Positions 6,993 through 15,486 of a stretch of 52,163 nt of DNA are shown piece by piece; positions within the stretch are counted from its first letter, which is position 1; each line of letters starts with the position of its first letter. The notes beneath the pieces were generated by a model. The model made no database searches. It saw only the letters and a program-made list of their open reading frames with translations, and was not told the DNA's origin. Position numbers and translations under genes: made by a program. Source of the DNA: DASUEB01 sp036275295 (GTDB taxonomy: Bacteria > Bacteroidota > Bacteroidia > Flavobacteriales_D > Luteibaculaceae). The DNA lies in assembly GCA_036275295.1 (NCBI GenBank), contig DASUEB010000039.1, positions 1 through 52,163 on the forward strand, written 5' to 3'.

Positions 6993-7022
6993 CAAATGTA
7001 GTACAATTTTTTATTCTCCAAA
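6993..7022 (-). promoter_or_regulatory. Bacteroidota-type promoter of tRNA-Phe
   Basis: Leftward the sequence reads TTTG (7019-7022), 18 nt, then TACATTTG (6993-7000), which matches the phylum's -33 TTTG and -7 TAnnTTTG elements. The tRNA 5' end lies 11 nt past the -7 element. Confidence 0.75.
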
Positions 7023-7052
7023 TATCGAGATAACTTTTTTCTTTGTAGTGAT

Positions 7053-7760
7053 ATGTACCTCGTAGTCGATATAGGCAATACGGCCACCAAAGCCGCTCTG
7101 TTTCAGGATGGTGAATGGGTGGAGCGGATCCGCATTCCCAACGGAGAAGGCGCTGACACTGCGTCAATGACTTCTAGAGCGCATGCCGTTTTGGTGGCCA
7201 ATGTAGCTTCGCCGGAGTTGGCCGAGCCTTGGCTCAAGGGGGCTGGTTCATCCTTTTTGCTGAACGCATCGCTCAAACTGCCCTACACTACCCAATATCC
7301 TGACACATTGGGACAGGACCGGATGGCAAACGCGGCCGCTGCTGCGGTTATGCATCCCATGGGGTCGGTATTGGTAATCGACATTGGGACTTGTCTCAAG
7401 TTCGATTTTGTTCATCGATCAACCTTTGTGGGCGGATCCATTGCGCCGGGTGTATTTATGCGCTTTCAGGCCATGCAGGCCTACACCGCGCGGTTGCCCA
7501 TTCCCCGCGAAATTCGCGTGCCGAAGCACTTCATCGGAACCCATACCGAAGAAAACCTGTTGTCGGGAGTTCTATTTGGTATGATGGGCGAAATACAAGC
7601 GGGCATTGATCGCTATCAATCGATCTACCCCGATCTACACATTATACTAACCGGTGGGGATGCTGCGTTTTTTGAAGGCACGTTAAAAAGTAACATCTTT
7701 GCCGAACCCGATCTCACCCTGTTGGGATTGTATCACATACTCAAACTGAATGCTACGTAA
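7053..7760 (+). CDS. coaX: Type III pantothenate kinase
   Basis: A 235-residue ASKHA-fold kinase that phosphorylates pantothenate in the first step of coenzyme A synthesis. It shows the phosphate-binding D-I-G-N-T (residues 6-10), the pantothenate-binding L-G-Q-D-R-M-A-N-A segment (about 89-97), and the second motif D-I-G-T-C-L-K-F-D (about 110-118). Type III enzymes usually have T-A-x-T-F-D at this last place; C-L-K-F-D is a mild variant. The length is normal for the family. The last codons overlap the next gene by 11 nt, so coaX heads an operon with envelope genes. This order (coaX, barrel protein, lptC) is common in Bacteroidota. Confidence 0.93.
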   Translation: MYLVVDIGNTATKAALFQDGEWVERIRIPNGEGADTASMTSRAHAVLVANVASPELAEPWLKGAGSSFLLNASLKLPYTTQYPDTLGQDRMANAAAAAVMHPMGSVLVIDIGTCLKFDFVHRSTFVGGSIAPGVFMRFQAMQAYTARLPIPREIRVPKHFIGTHTEENLLSGVLFGMMGEIQAGIDRYQSIYPDLHIILTGGDAAFFEGTLKSNIFAEPDLTLLGLYHILKLNAT

Positions 7761-9075
7761 ATCTCTTTTTGCCGCTGTTCTTCTGCTTTGCTCAGGTTGG
7801 ATAAACGCACAGAATACCACCCTTTCTCCGTTTTCGCGCTTTGGCTTGGGAGACCTCAACACCCCGCTGTCTTCAGGTCAGTTTGCCATGGGAGGAGTAG
7901 GAACCGGATTGAGGATGGATCAGATCATCAACCTCAGCAACCCAGCAGCGACCTTGTTTCAGCAAAAAACCAGTTTTGATGTAGGTATTCGCTACACATC
8001 GCTCAACCTCGCCAACGCCACCGCCCAGCAGCGCTTGAGCTCAACTGCCGTCAACCACTTCGCCTATGCGTTTCCGGTTAAAAACAAGTACACCTTAACG
8101 GCGGGACTTATTCCCTACAGCCGAATTGGCTACACCCTGCGCGAGAAAAAAAACATCAACGACTCCCTAAGCGTTACCAATAGTTACAAGGGCAGTGGCG
8201 GATTGAACCGCGCGTTTTTGGGTCAGGCCTTTCGCCTATACAACCGCAAAGACTCAACGGTTTTGAGCGCGGGAGCCAACATCAATTTTGTGTTCGGAAC
8301 CATAGGCCGCGAGGCGCGTTCTGTTTTTCCCAGCAACGAGAACTATTACAACTCGCGCAACCTGAGTTTTACCACGGTGAAAGATCTCAACTTCGATCTG
8401 GGGTTGTTTTTTAGCACCTATCCCGTGCCTACCAAAAACATTCGACTCAATGTAGGAGCGACGTATTCGCTGAGTTCAACAGCCAATGCCATCCTCGAAA
8501 ACCGAATCGAGTCGTATGTAACCAGTCCCACAACCGGCAATGAGTTTGTGGTCGACACTGTTTCGTATCTGTACGACGACAACGGCAAAATAACGCTCCC
8601 TCAGCAATTCAGCTTGGGTACTTCGGTAGAGATCAACAACAAATTAACGTTAGCTCTTGATTATCGCACTCAGCTGTGGTCGAATTATAGCCAAACCATC
8701 GACAACGCGGTTATCCGCTCCAACCTGCGCAACACCCAGGCCGTTCACGTGGGATTCGACTACACACCCAAACGCATTTATGTACCCAATCTATCTTGGT
8801 TTAATTACGTGAGTTATCGGGGAGGCTTGCGCTACGACAAGCAATACGTCGTGATCAACAACACCCAGCTAACCGGCATTGGCATCAGCGGAGGGCTCTC
8901 GTTGCCACTGGGTAAAGGCAGCTCACTTTCTAGGCTAAGCTTGGGTTACGAGCTCTATCAGCGCGGAAACCTGAATCAAACCCAACTCAAGGAGCAAACT
9001 CACAGTTTGTTGCTGGGTATTGTAATTTTCCCAACGGCCAACGATCGCTGGTTCTATAAGCGCAAGTATGACTAA
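7750..9075 (+). CDS. Outer-membrane beta-barrel protein of the coaX-lptC cluster
   Basis: A 441-residue protein with a signal peptide (about 1-20, ending near I-N-A-Q) and the N-terminal signature L-S-P-F-S-R-F-G-L-G-D-L, followed by G-Q-F-A-M-G-G, as in a Bacteroidota family of FadL/PorV-like barrels. The rest alternates hydrophobic and polar residues with many aromatic girdle positions, and it ends in charged and aromatic residues (W-F-Y-K-R-K-Y-D). It overlaps coaX (11 nt) and lptC (8 nt), so it is translationally coupled to both. Its substrate is unknown. Context suggests an outer-membrane role tied to lipopolysaccharide or lipid handling, which is inference. Confidence 0.8.
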   Translation: MLRKSLFAAVLLLCSGWINAQNTTLSPFSRFGLGDLNTPLSSGQFAMGGVGTGLRMDQIINLSNPAATLFQQKTSFDVGIRYTSLNLANATAQQRLSSTAVNHFAYAFPVKNKYTLTAGLIPYSRIGYTLREKKNINDSLSVTNSYKGSGGLNRAFLGQAFRLYNRKDSTVLSAGANINFVFGTIGREARSVFPSNENYYNSRNLSFTTVKDLNFDLGLFFSTYPVPTKNIRLNVGATYSLSSTANAILENRIESYVTSPTTGNEFVVDTVSYLYDDNGKITLPQQFSLGTSVEINNKLTLALDYRTQLWSNYSQTIDNAVIRSNLRNTQAVHVGFDYTPKRIYVPNLSWFNYVSYRGGLRYDKQYVVINNTQLTGIGISGGLSLPLGKGSSLSRLSLGYELYQRGNLNQTQLKEQTHSLLLGIVIFPTANDRWFYKRKYD

Positions 9076-9643
9076 AGGGTCGGTCCTTCTGTGTGCCCTA
9101 GCCCTGTTTGTTGGGGCTTGTAACAATTCGATCTCGGAGGCCATGGAAGGCGAGAAAAGGCAACTGCTGCCCACCAATACCACCTACAATGCGGAAGTGA
9201 GTTACTCGAACAACGGCAAATTGAGCTCGCGTTTGACCGCTAAGGTGATTGACCGGTATCAAACCAAAGACACCTCCTACGTCATCTTGAGAAAAGGATT
9301 CAAAGCGGAGTTTTTCGATAGCCTGGGCCATTCAACGGGGGTACTTCAAGCCCAATACGGCCAGTGGTTGGAGCGCAAACGCATCATGAAGGGAAAGAAA
9401 GATGTTGTGTTTACCAATTACAAAGGCGAACAATTGTTCACCCAATCGCTTACTTGGTACCAGGACAGTGCCCTGATTTACACGCCCGATCCGGTTAAGA
9501 TCGTCAGGCCCGACGGCACCATATACGGTATTGGCTTGCGGGCCGCAGAAGATTTTAGCAGCTATACCATCAATCAGATTACAGGCGAATTGTTTGTCAC
9601 CGAGACCGACACCAGCCTAACCGCCAATGACACCTTGCCATGA
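9068..9643 (+). CDS. lptC: LPS export protein LptC, lipoprotein form
   Basis: A 191-residue protein of the LptC/DUF1239 family, the periplasmic bridge between the LptBFG transporter and LptA in lipopolysaccharide export. Unlike the E. coli protein with a membrane anchor, it has a lipobox (L-F-V-G-A-C, Cys at 18). The mature region has the expected beta-jelly-roll pattern: Y-N-A-E-V-S-Y-S, then L-S-S-R-L-T-A-K-V-I, then G-K-K-D-V-V-F-T-N-Y-K-G-E-Q-L. It starts inside the end of the previous gene (8-nt overlap), and its stop overlaps the next start. The other lpt genes are not in the window. Confidence 0.88.
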   Translation: MTKGSVLLCALALFVGACNNSISEAMEGEKRQLLPTNTTYNAEVSYSNNGKLSSRLTAKVIDRYQTKDTSYVILRKGFKAEFFDSLGHSTGVLQAQYGQWLERKRIMKGKKDVVFTNYKGEQLFTQSLTWYQDSALIYTPDPVKIVRPDGTIYGIGLRAAEDFSSYTINQITGELFVTETDTSLTANDTLP

Positions 9644-9834
9644 ACGTAAAATACCTGCAAACCTCTCTCAAAATTTGGTTAGTGATAACCGGAATTACCC
9701 TGGCTATTGCCCTGTACCAATTGATTTCAGGTGGCTGGGAACAATGGACCTACTTGATTATGGTAGGTTTAGCGGGATTCATGACCTCGGTGCGCTTTTT
9801 TCTCCTTAAAAGGGCCAAGCGAAATCAGTCGTGA
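9640..9834 (+). CDS. Small two-span membrane protein next to lptC
   Basis: A 64-residue protein with two predicted membrane helices (about 8-27 and 37-55) and a basic C-terminus (L-K-R-A-K-R-N-Q-S). The ATG overlaps the lptC stop by 4 nt, which supports real translation. I recognise no family. Its place between lptC and the CBS-domain gene suggests a minor envelope role, but no function is visible. Confidence 0.7.
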   Translation: MNVKYLQTSLKIWLVITGITLAIALYQLISGGWEQWTYLIMVGLAGFMTSVRFFLLKRAKRNQS

Positions 9835-9857
9835 AGAATTTTTACCTTTACCCATAA

Positions 9858-11057
9858 ATGATAGACGACCCCGATCCGCTGGTCAGTTGGCTGACCCTGC
9901 TGCTTTTATACCTGATTCATGGATGGATGGCCACCGCGTTGTTTCGTTTAGGTCGGCTGCATCACTTTCCCAATCAAGACCCGTCAGGCGATTTTGGCAA
10001 ACTAAATCCGCAGCGGTGGTTTGAACGGCTTGGAGCCAGCAAAGCGCGCGATTTAACGCTCTTTGCCCTGATCGGGGTAACGGCCCTATTGGTTCCCATT
10101 ATATCGTCGACCGGTATTTGGGCGGCCTTAGTCAGTGTACCTGTATATCTATTGGTAATCACGGCCCTCGCCTTTAGAACGAGCCACCGGCCTCTAAAAA
10201 ACGAAAACGGATCACTGTGGATTACTTTCCTGCTCCTTGTGCCGTTTTGGCTGCCTTATTCGGTGCTTCGTTTGGCTAAGGTGCGCCTTTCTCCGTCTTC
10301 TCCCCACCTATTTCCCTTTAGCCAATCGAGCCACTGGCAACCGCGCCAAAGCGAACTCGACAAACCTCATGATGTAGGCCAAGAGGTGCAGTTGCTTCAA
10401 AACGCCTTGGACTTCCGCGAAGTACAGGCCAAAGACTGCATGATTCCCAGAAATGAAATTGTATCCATAGAGGTGGATCAAAGCACTGCTGAGCTCAAGA
10501 AAAAATTTGTCGACAGCCACTTCAGTAAAATCTTAGTGTATGAGGGCGATACCGACAATATCATTGGTTACGTGCACAATTACGATCTGTTCAAGCTGCC
10601 CAAGTCCATCCGATCTATCTTATTGCCCATATCCGTCATCCCCGAAACGCTTGATGCGCAGCTGGTCTTGAAACGGTTGGTTCTTGAAAAACGCAGCATC
10701 GCCATCTTGGTCGACGAATTTGGCGGTCTCAGTGGTTTGATTGCCTTGGAGGACCTGCTCGAAGAAATTGTTGGTGAGATTGAAGACGAACACGATGTAC
10801 CCGAACTGATAGAAGAGCGCTTGCCAGGCAGGCAATTTCTATTTTCGGGTCGTTTGGAAATCGACTATTTAAACGAGAAATACGGTTTCAACCTGCCGAT
10901 ATCGGAACATTACGATACCCTGGCGGGTTTTGTCCTCGATCAAATGGGTGATATACCCGGCGAAGAAAGCGGATTTGAATGGGAGCAATACAGCCTAACC
11001 GCCCGTAAAGTCAGCAAAAATCGCATTGAACTGATTCACTTGCACGTAAAAGGCTAA
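9858..11057 (+). CDS. CBS-pair/CorC-type membrane protein (HlyC/CorC, GldE-like)
   Basis: A 399-residue protein. The N-terminal 150 residues hold about four hydrophobic segments (about 8-26, 68-84, 88-106, 115-135). A CBS pair follows at about 185-310 (K-D-C-M-I-P-R-N-E-I at its start, then L-V-D-E-F-G-G-L-S-G-L), then the C-terminal CorC_HlyC domain at about 327-399. This is the layout of CNNM/CorC transporters, linked to magnesium or cobalt efflux, and of GldE, a gliding-related relative. The membrane region does not look like a good CNNM domain and may have diverged. The gene sits between lptC and a periplasmic foldase, a Bacteroidota gene order. Assigning it as GldE would go too far without gldD beside it. 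Confidence 0.82.
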   Translation: MIDDPDPLVSWLTLLLLYLIHGWMATALFRLGRLHHFPNQDPSGDFGKLNPQRWFERLGASKARDLTLFALIGVTALLVPIISSTGIWAALVSVPVYLLVITALAFRTSHRPLKNENGSLWITFLLLVPFWLPYSVLRLAKVRLSPSSPHLFPFSQSSHWQPRQSELDKPHDVGQEVQLLQNALDFREVQAKDCMIPRNEIVSIEVDQSTAELKKKFVDSHFSKILVYEGDTDNIIGYVHNYDLFKLPKSIRSILLPISVIPETLDAQLVLKRLVLEKRSIAILVDEFGGLSGLIALEDLLEEIVGEIEDEHDVPELIEERLPGRQFLFSGRLEIDYLNEKYGFNLPISEHYDTLAGFVLDQMGDIPGEESGFEWEQYSLTARKVSKNRIELIHLHVKG

Positions 11058-11128
11058 AGTAAATTTCTTTTTTGCCTCAACAATTGTAAATTCGCACGCT
11101 AATCCAAAAATCATTAGCTCGAATCTAA

Positions 11129-13201
11129 ATGGTATCAATTAACAAAATCAGGGAGAACTCAGGTCTAGTCCTGATTCTGGTAGGAATAGCCATGGTGGCT
11201 TTCATATTAGGAGATTTATTCACTCAAAGCCCAGGTCAACAGGCCATTAACATTGGGGAAGTAGCCGGCGAGAATATTGAAATAGCCGACTTTGAGGCTC
11301 GCTTGGCCAAGGAGCGCGAGGCCATTGAATCAACCGGACAACGCGTTGACGATGCCACCCTTGAGCAACTTCGCAATCAAGTTTGGAACCAGTTCATTCG
11401 CGATGTGGCCATCAGCACCGAGTTTGATGAAATCGGTATCGATGTTTCTGAAGCCGAATACGACGATGTTCGCTTTGGAGCCAATGTTCTCGACGAATTC
11501 AAGAACAATCAAGGATTTGTAGACCCCAAGACGGGCCAATTTAGCCCTGAGATGGTGAAAATGTCTTTCAACCAATTGATGACCAACTATCCGGAATACT
11601 GGAAATCACAGCGCGATCGTATCATCGAAACCCGCAAACAAACCAAGTATTCCAACCTGGTGAAGAAAGGCATCTTTGTAAACAAAATTGAAGCCGAAGA
11701 AGAGTATGTAGCTTCAAACCGCAAGATCAACTTCAACTTCGTGGCAGCCAAGTTTGCTTCTATCGCCGACAGCTTGGTGAAACCCACCGAAGACGAGCTC
11801 AAAACCTATTTCAACAAGGTTAAAAACCTCAAGAAGTACGAACAAGCTGAAAGCCGCTCGATTGAATACGTAAGCTTTGAAATCAGAGCAACAGATGAGG
11901 ATATCAAAGCGGCTCGCGAAGGGATCAACGCGCTCATCGAACCTTTCAAAACAAGCACCAACGACAGCGCTTTTGTTATCAACAACAGCGATCAGAAATT
12001 TTATCAGCCCGAAGTTTACCAGAAGGGCAGCACAGATCCAGCGACCGACAGCGCCATAACTCGTGGCAGTGTTGGAACCGTGGTTGGTCCTTACCCCGTT
12101 GGCGATCAACTTCGATTGGCTAAGGTGGTTGCCAATGGCAAACAAGCCGAGGTATTTCCCCGCCACATCCTTCTTAAACCCTCTGCGAACGCAACCAATG
12201 AGCAATTAAAAGCCAAAGCGGATAGTTTGATGGCCGAAATCAAGAAAAACAACAACTTCGCCGATGTGGCTCGCATCGTATCTGAAGACCCTGGTTCTGC
12301 TCAGAACGGCGGTGATTTGGAATGGGTTGGCCAAGGAAGTCGAATGGTGAAGACCTTCGAAGAGGCTTGCTTGAAACTCAACAAAGGCGAGATGGGCATT
12401 TGTGAAACCGAATTCGGTGTGCACCTTATCGAAGCCAAAGACCGCCGCGAGGTAGACCAAATCAAGCTGGCCATTGTCTCTAGATCAATGGCTCCCGGTA
12501 AAACTACCATCAACGAGATCTATGAAAAAGCCAGCTCTTTCTCGATCAATAACAACACCGTTGAAAAATTCAATGCGGCGGTAGAAAAAGAGAAACTCAT
12601 CAAACAATCGGCTCCTGCGCTAGTACCCCAGAGCCGCTATATTCCCGGTATTTCTGATCCCACGCAAGTAATGCGCTGGGTGAACAACGCCGAAGAAGGT
12701 CAGGTTTCTGAGCCGATTGAAGTGGGCAACCAGTTTATCGTGGCCGCTTTAACCCGCATCACCGAAGAGGGTACCCCTGCTTTCGAAGATATCAAAGACA
12801 TCGTTGAACGCGAGGTTATCAAGGAGAAAAAGGCTCAAATGCTTATTGCCAAGATCAAAGGCAAGGACTTGGCCACCATTGCCGCCGGATTCGGTGAAAC
12901 GGTTCAGCCTGCCACAGCGGTTAGCTTCAGCAACGCTGTAATTCCCGGTGCTGGTCGCGAACCCAAACTTTTGGGAGTAGTAGTTACCCTTCCTGCCAAT
13001 GCGGTTTCAAAACCCATTATTGGCGAAAACGGAGTTTATATCGTACAGGTTCAAAACATTACCGAACCCATGAAAACCAAAGATCTAAAGCTTTCAAAAG
13101 ACGCTGTAGCCGCTAAATACGGCAGCCGCACGGAGTTTGGAGCCCTCAATGCTTTGATCGAAATGGCGAAGGTGAAAGACTTCCGCTACAAGTTTTATTG
13201 A
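11129..13201 (+). CDS. Membrane-anchored PpiD/SurA-type peptidyl-prolyl isomerase
   Basis: A 690-residue periplasmic foldase. An N-terminal anchor (about 11-30, L-V-L-I-L-V-G-I-A-M-V-A-F-I) is followed by a SurA-N-like helical chaperone domain (about 35-300) and a parvulin domain at about 340-440 (P-R-H-I-L-L, D-P-G-S-A-Q-N-G-G-D-L, F-G-V-H-L-I). A C-terminal helical region (to 690) may hold a second degenerate parvulin-like segment. It should assist folding of outer-membrane proteins at the inner-membrane surface, as PpiD does. It starts 71 bp after the CBS-domain gene and ends in a strong terminator, so it closes this rightward block. Confidence 0.9.
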   Translation: MVSINKIRENSGLVLILVGIAMVAFILGDLFTQSPGQQAINIGEVAGENIEIADFEARLAKEREAIESTGQRVDDATLEQLRNQVWNQFIRDVAISTEFDEIGIDVSEAEYDDVRFGANVLDEFKNNQGFVDPKTGQFSPEMVKMSFNQLMTNYPEYWKSQRDRIIETRKQTKYSNLVKKGIFVNKIEAEEEYVASNRKINFNFVAAKFASIADSLVKPTEDELKTYFNKVKNLKKYEQAESRSIEYVSFEIRATDEDIKAAREGINALIEPFKTSTNDSAFVINNSDQKFYQPEVYQKGSTDPATDSAITRGSVGTVVGPYPVGDQLRLAKVVANGKQAEVFPRHILLKPSANATNEQLKAKADSLMAEIKKNNNFADVARIVSEDPGSAQNGGDLEWVGQGSRMVKTFEEACLKLNKGEMGICETEFGVHLIEAKDRREVDQIKLAIVSRSMAPGKTTINEIYEKASSFSINNNTVEKFNAAVEKEKLIKQSAPALVPQSRYIPGISDPTQVMRWVNNAEEGQVSEPIEVGNQFIVAALTRITEEGTPAFEDIKDIVEREVIKEKKAQMLIAKIKGKDLATIAAGFGETVQPATAVSFSNAVIPGAGREPKLLGVVVTLPANAVSKPIIGENGVYIVQVQNITEPMKTKDLKLSKDAVAAKYGSRTEFGALNALIEMAKVKDFRYKFY

Positions 13202-13220
13202 TGAGATTAATCAATCAGAT

Positions 13221-13253
13221 AAAAAAAGCCATCCTCAGTGATGGCTTTTTTTA
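13221..13253 (+). terminator. Intrinsic terminator after the PpiD-type foldase gene
   Basis: AAAAAAAGCCATC, a short loop, then GATGGCTTTTTTT makes an A/T-flanked hairpin 19 bp past the foldase stop. It lies inside a longer open frame that continues into the next gene. That shows the long frame is not the real start of that gene. Confidence 0.88.
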
Positions 13254-13278
13254 TTTACTTCGTGGGAAACGACGATGC

Positions 13279-13941
13279 ATGAGATTGGGAATGCTTTTTT
13301 TAGGAGTTTGGCTGGCCTGTGCAGCTTGCACCAAAACCAAGGTTGAGCGCACCCCGCCCAGAACCTCAGGAACGACGTCAGTGGACAAGGCGGTTGCAGA
13401 TACCTTGGTGTCACAAGCCGGTCTTGAAATCGATACGTTGATTAGCCTAGATCAAGTTCTAACCATCGACAGCAATTCATTTTTCGATTCGGTGGGGGTA
13501 GTTTTGCGCCTGTCGGGAACGCCCTCATTTGGCATTTCCATGATAAGAGATACCTTGAGAGCCGACAATGGCATTTACTTCAGAAATAGAGCCGTATTTA
13601 GCGATTTACGGGGCACCTGTCGCATTGCATTCCCATGCAATAGCATGTACTACGGAAATCTGTTGGGCGCCGAGTTAAGTGCGGCAAGCCTCTGTTCACC
13701 CCAATACGAGTCTATCGATTCGCTGGAGACCTCATACCAAGGGCCAAATCAAATTGATTTCTACGCCTTTGCTCGGCATACCACGGGGTTTGACATCGAG
13801 GACAATCGGTTCCGACTCCCGCTGCAAGATCCGGGATACCTGGCCTTCCGATTCCTCGACGACGGACAAATTCGCTATGGATGGGTATCGGTTCAAGTTG
13901 TAAGCGCCAATCAGATTAAAGTGCTTCAGGTTTCTTTTTGA
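13279..13941 (+). CDS. Lipoprotein of unknown function
   Basis: A 220-residue protein. I start it at the ATG at 13279-13281, because the in-frame ATGs upstream would put a transcription terminator inside the gene, while this one yields a proper signal peptide with lipobox (L-A-C-A-A-C, Cys at 17). The mature part has many Ser, Thr and Asp residues, a short beta-strand-rich domain and four Cys residues at about 91-118 and beyond that could form disulfides. No family is recognised. The end has Y-L-A-F-R-F, then G-W-V-S-V-Q-V, as in small secreted beta domains. It stands after the terminator and probably has its own promoter. Confidence 0.65.
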   Translation: MRLGMLFLGVWLACAACTKTKVERTPPRTSGTTSVDKAVADTLVSQAGLEIDTLISLDQVLTIDSNSFFDSVGVVLRLSGTPSFGISMIRDTLRADNGIYFRNRAVFSDLRGTCRIAFPCNSMYYGNLLGAELSAASLCSPQYESIDSLETSYQGPNQIDFYAFARHTTGFDIEDNRFRLPLQDPGYLAFRFLDDGQIRYGWVSVQVVSANQIKVLQVSF

Positions 13942-13947
13942 GGGGAA

Positions 13948-13982
13948 ACGTGATACGTGATACGTGATACGTGATAGGTGAA
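13948..13982 (+). repeat. Heptamer tandem repeat ACGTGAT
   Basis: Four perfect head-to-tail copies of ACGTGAT (13948-13975) and a decayed fifth (AGGTGAA) lie 7 bp past the lipoprotein stop. The unit is 7 bp and does not code here. Similar runs are, from memory, common between genes in Bacteroidota. Confidence 0.85.
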
Positions 13983-14095
13983 ACCAGCCTCCGCTTTGCC
14001 TAGACAATCAAAGTCAACTAGCTAAAGATGGTGTGGGGTTAAGGTAAACTTGATCGCAACAGGACTCCATTAAAAAAATAGCATAAACACCCAAA

Positions 14096-14140
14096 CGAAT
14101 CAAGAAATCAACGCATCAACGAATAAACACATCAACAAAA
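14096..14140 (+). repeat. Degenerate 8-bp tandem repeat around ATCAAC
   Basis: Successive units AATCAACG, CATCAACG, AATAAACA and CATCAACA show an imperfect 8-bp repeat just outside the 3' end of rodA (convergent side). Together with the ACGTGAT array it fills most of the gap 13942-14145, which holds no gene. Confidence 0.6.
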
Positions 14141-14145
14141 TCATC

Positions 14146-15486
14146 TCACCTCAGAATATCAAGTCGCTGGGCATCGAGTTTGAGCATGATGCAGACTAGA
14201 ATGGTGAATGCCCACAACGACGATCCCCCATAGCTGAAAAAAGGAAGAGGGATACCAATAACCGGTGCCAATCCGATGGCCATGCCAATGTTGATGGTGA
14301 GGTGCATAAAGAGGATACTGGCTACTCCGTATCCGTAAATTCGGGTGTAAACGCTGCGCTGTCGCTCGGAAATGTAAAGTATACGCAAAATGAATGCCAC
14401 AAAGGCAGCTACCACAAAAAAGCTACCTACAAAACCCCACTCCTCGCCCACCGTGCAAAAGATAAAGTCGGTGCTTTGCATGGGCACGTATTTGAACTTG
14501 GTTAAGGTGCCCTGTAAATACCCCTTGCCTATAATGCCCCCTGAACCAATTGCCGTTTTACTTTGCTTCACATTGTACCCCGCACCTTGTGGATCATCCT
14601 CAAGTCCGAGCAGAATATTGATACGCTGGGTCTGATGCGAAGAAAGAACGTTATCTACCACATAATTGATTGATCCAATCAACATGATCGATAAGATACC
14701 ACCTACAATGAGGTAGGTGTAGTAAGGCGTTCGATAGCGTTTCATCACCACTTGCCGAATGAGCAGATAGATCGCGGCACACATCACCACAACCAATCCC
14801 ATGAAATAATACTGTCCGTTGATTTGGATATCGGTAAACGGCACCGTGAAGTTGCTCACGCGCATCAGAAGGGCGATAACCCCAACAACAATAGCCAAAA
14901 GTCCAAATAGCAGGATGTTACCAGAGAGTCCCTGACGGTACAATACAAATACAAAACCCACAAAAACCAACACCGTTCCGGTATCGGGTTGGAGCATGAT
15001 CAATCCGGCGGGCACCAGCAAAATTAATACGGCGATGACCCTCGTTTTCAGGTTGTCGATTTTTAGGGTGGTCGTCGACAAGAAATGGGCCATCACCATG
15101 TTAACGGCGACCTTTGCAAACTCGGCGGGTTGGATACCAAAGGATCCAAATCCGAACCAGGCCTTTGCTCCATTAACCTCCTTACCTACCAACAAAACCA
15201 GCACCAGCATCGCCATTGAAATGCCATAGAACGGATACGACAGTTTGGTGATAAACCGACCGTCCATCAGAAAGATGCTAAATCCGATGATAACTGAGGT
15301 GAGAATCCAGATAAACTGCTTGCCGTATTCCTGGCTTAGATCGAATATACTGGGATTGCTCGTGTTGTAAGAAGCGGCGTAAATATTGAGCCAACCGATG
15401 AGCATGAGGCCCACGTAAAAGCTCAAAGAAACCACATCTACGTTTTGAAGTGGGGTGCTCTTGCGCTGGGTGGCTTGGTACATCAT
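14146..15486 (-). CDS. rodA: Peptidoglycan glycosyltransferase RodA
   Basis: A 446-residue SEDS-family polymerase with about ten membrane segments that builds glycan strands from lipid II in the elongation machine. Visible motifs are Q-P-D-T-G-T-V-L-V (the catalytic Asp is the D), G-S-G-G-I-I-G-K-G-Y-L-Q-G, Q-S-T-D-F-I-F-C-T-V-G-E-E-W-G-F and the late F-F-S-Y-G-G-S-S. It is longer than E. coli RodA, with extra residues in the middle (about 200-260). Its start overlaps the mrdA stop by 4 nt. It closes the six-gene purH-mre-mrd operon and partners PBP2 encoded just upstream. Confidence 0.95.
   Translation of the reverse strand: MMYQATQRKSTPLQNVDVVSLSFYVGLMLIGWLNIYAASYNTSNPSIFDLSQEYGKQFIWILTSVIIGFSIFLMDGRFITKLSYPFYGISMAMLVLVLLVGKEVNGAKAWFGFGSFGIQPAEFAKVAVNMVMAHFLSTTTLKIDNLKTRVIAVLILLVPAGLIMLQPDTGTVLVFVGFVFVLYRQGLSGNILLFGLLAIVVGVIALLMRVSNFTVPFTDIQINGQYYFMGLVVVMCAAIYLLIRQVVMKRYRTPYYTYLIVGGILSIMLIGSINYVVDNVLSSHQTQRINILLGLEDDPQGAGYNVKQSKTAIGSGGIIGKGYLQGTLTKFKYVPMQSTDFIFCTVGEEWGFVGSFFVVAAFVAFILRILYISERQRSVYTRIYGYGVASILFMHLTINIGMAIGLAPVIGIPLPFFSYGGSSLWAFTILVCIMLKLDAQRLDILR

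Noticed and set aside
13948..14140. Possible CRISPR-like repeats
   Set aside because: Units of 7-8 bp are head to tail with no spacers; no cas genes nearby.
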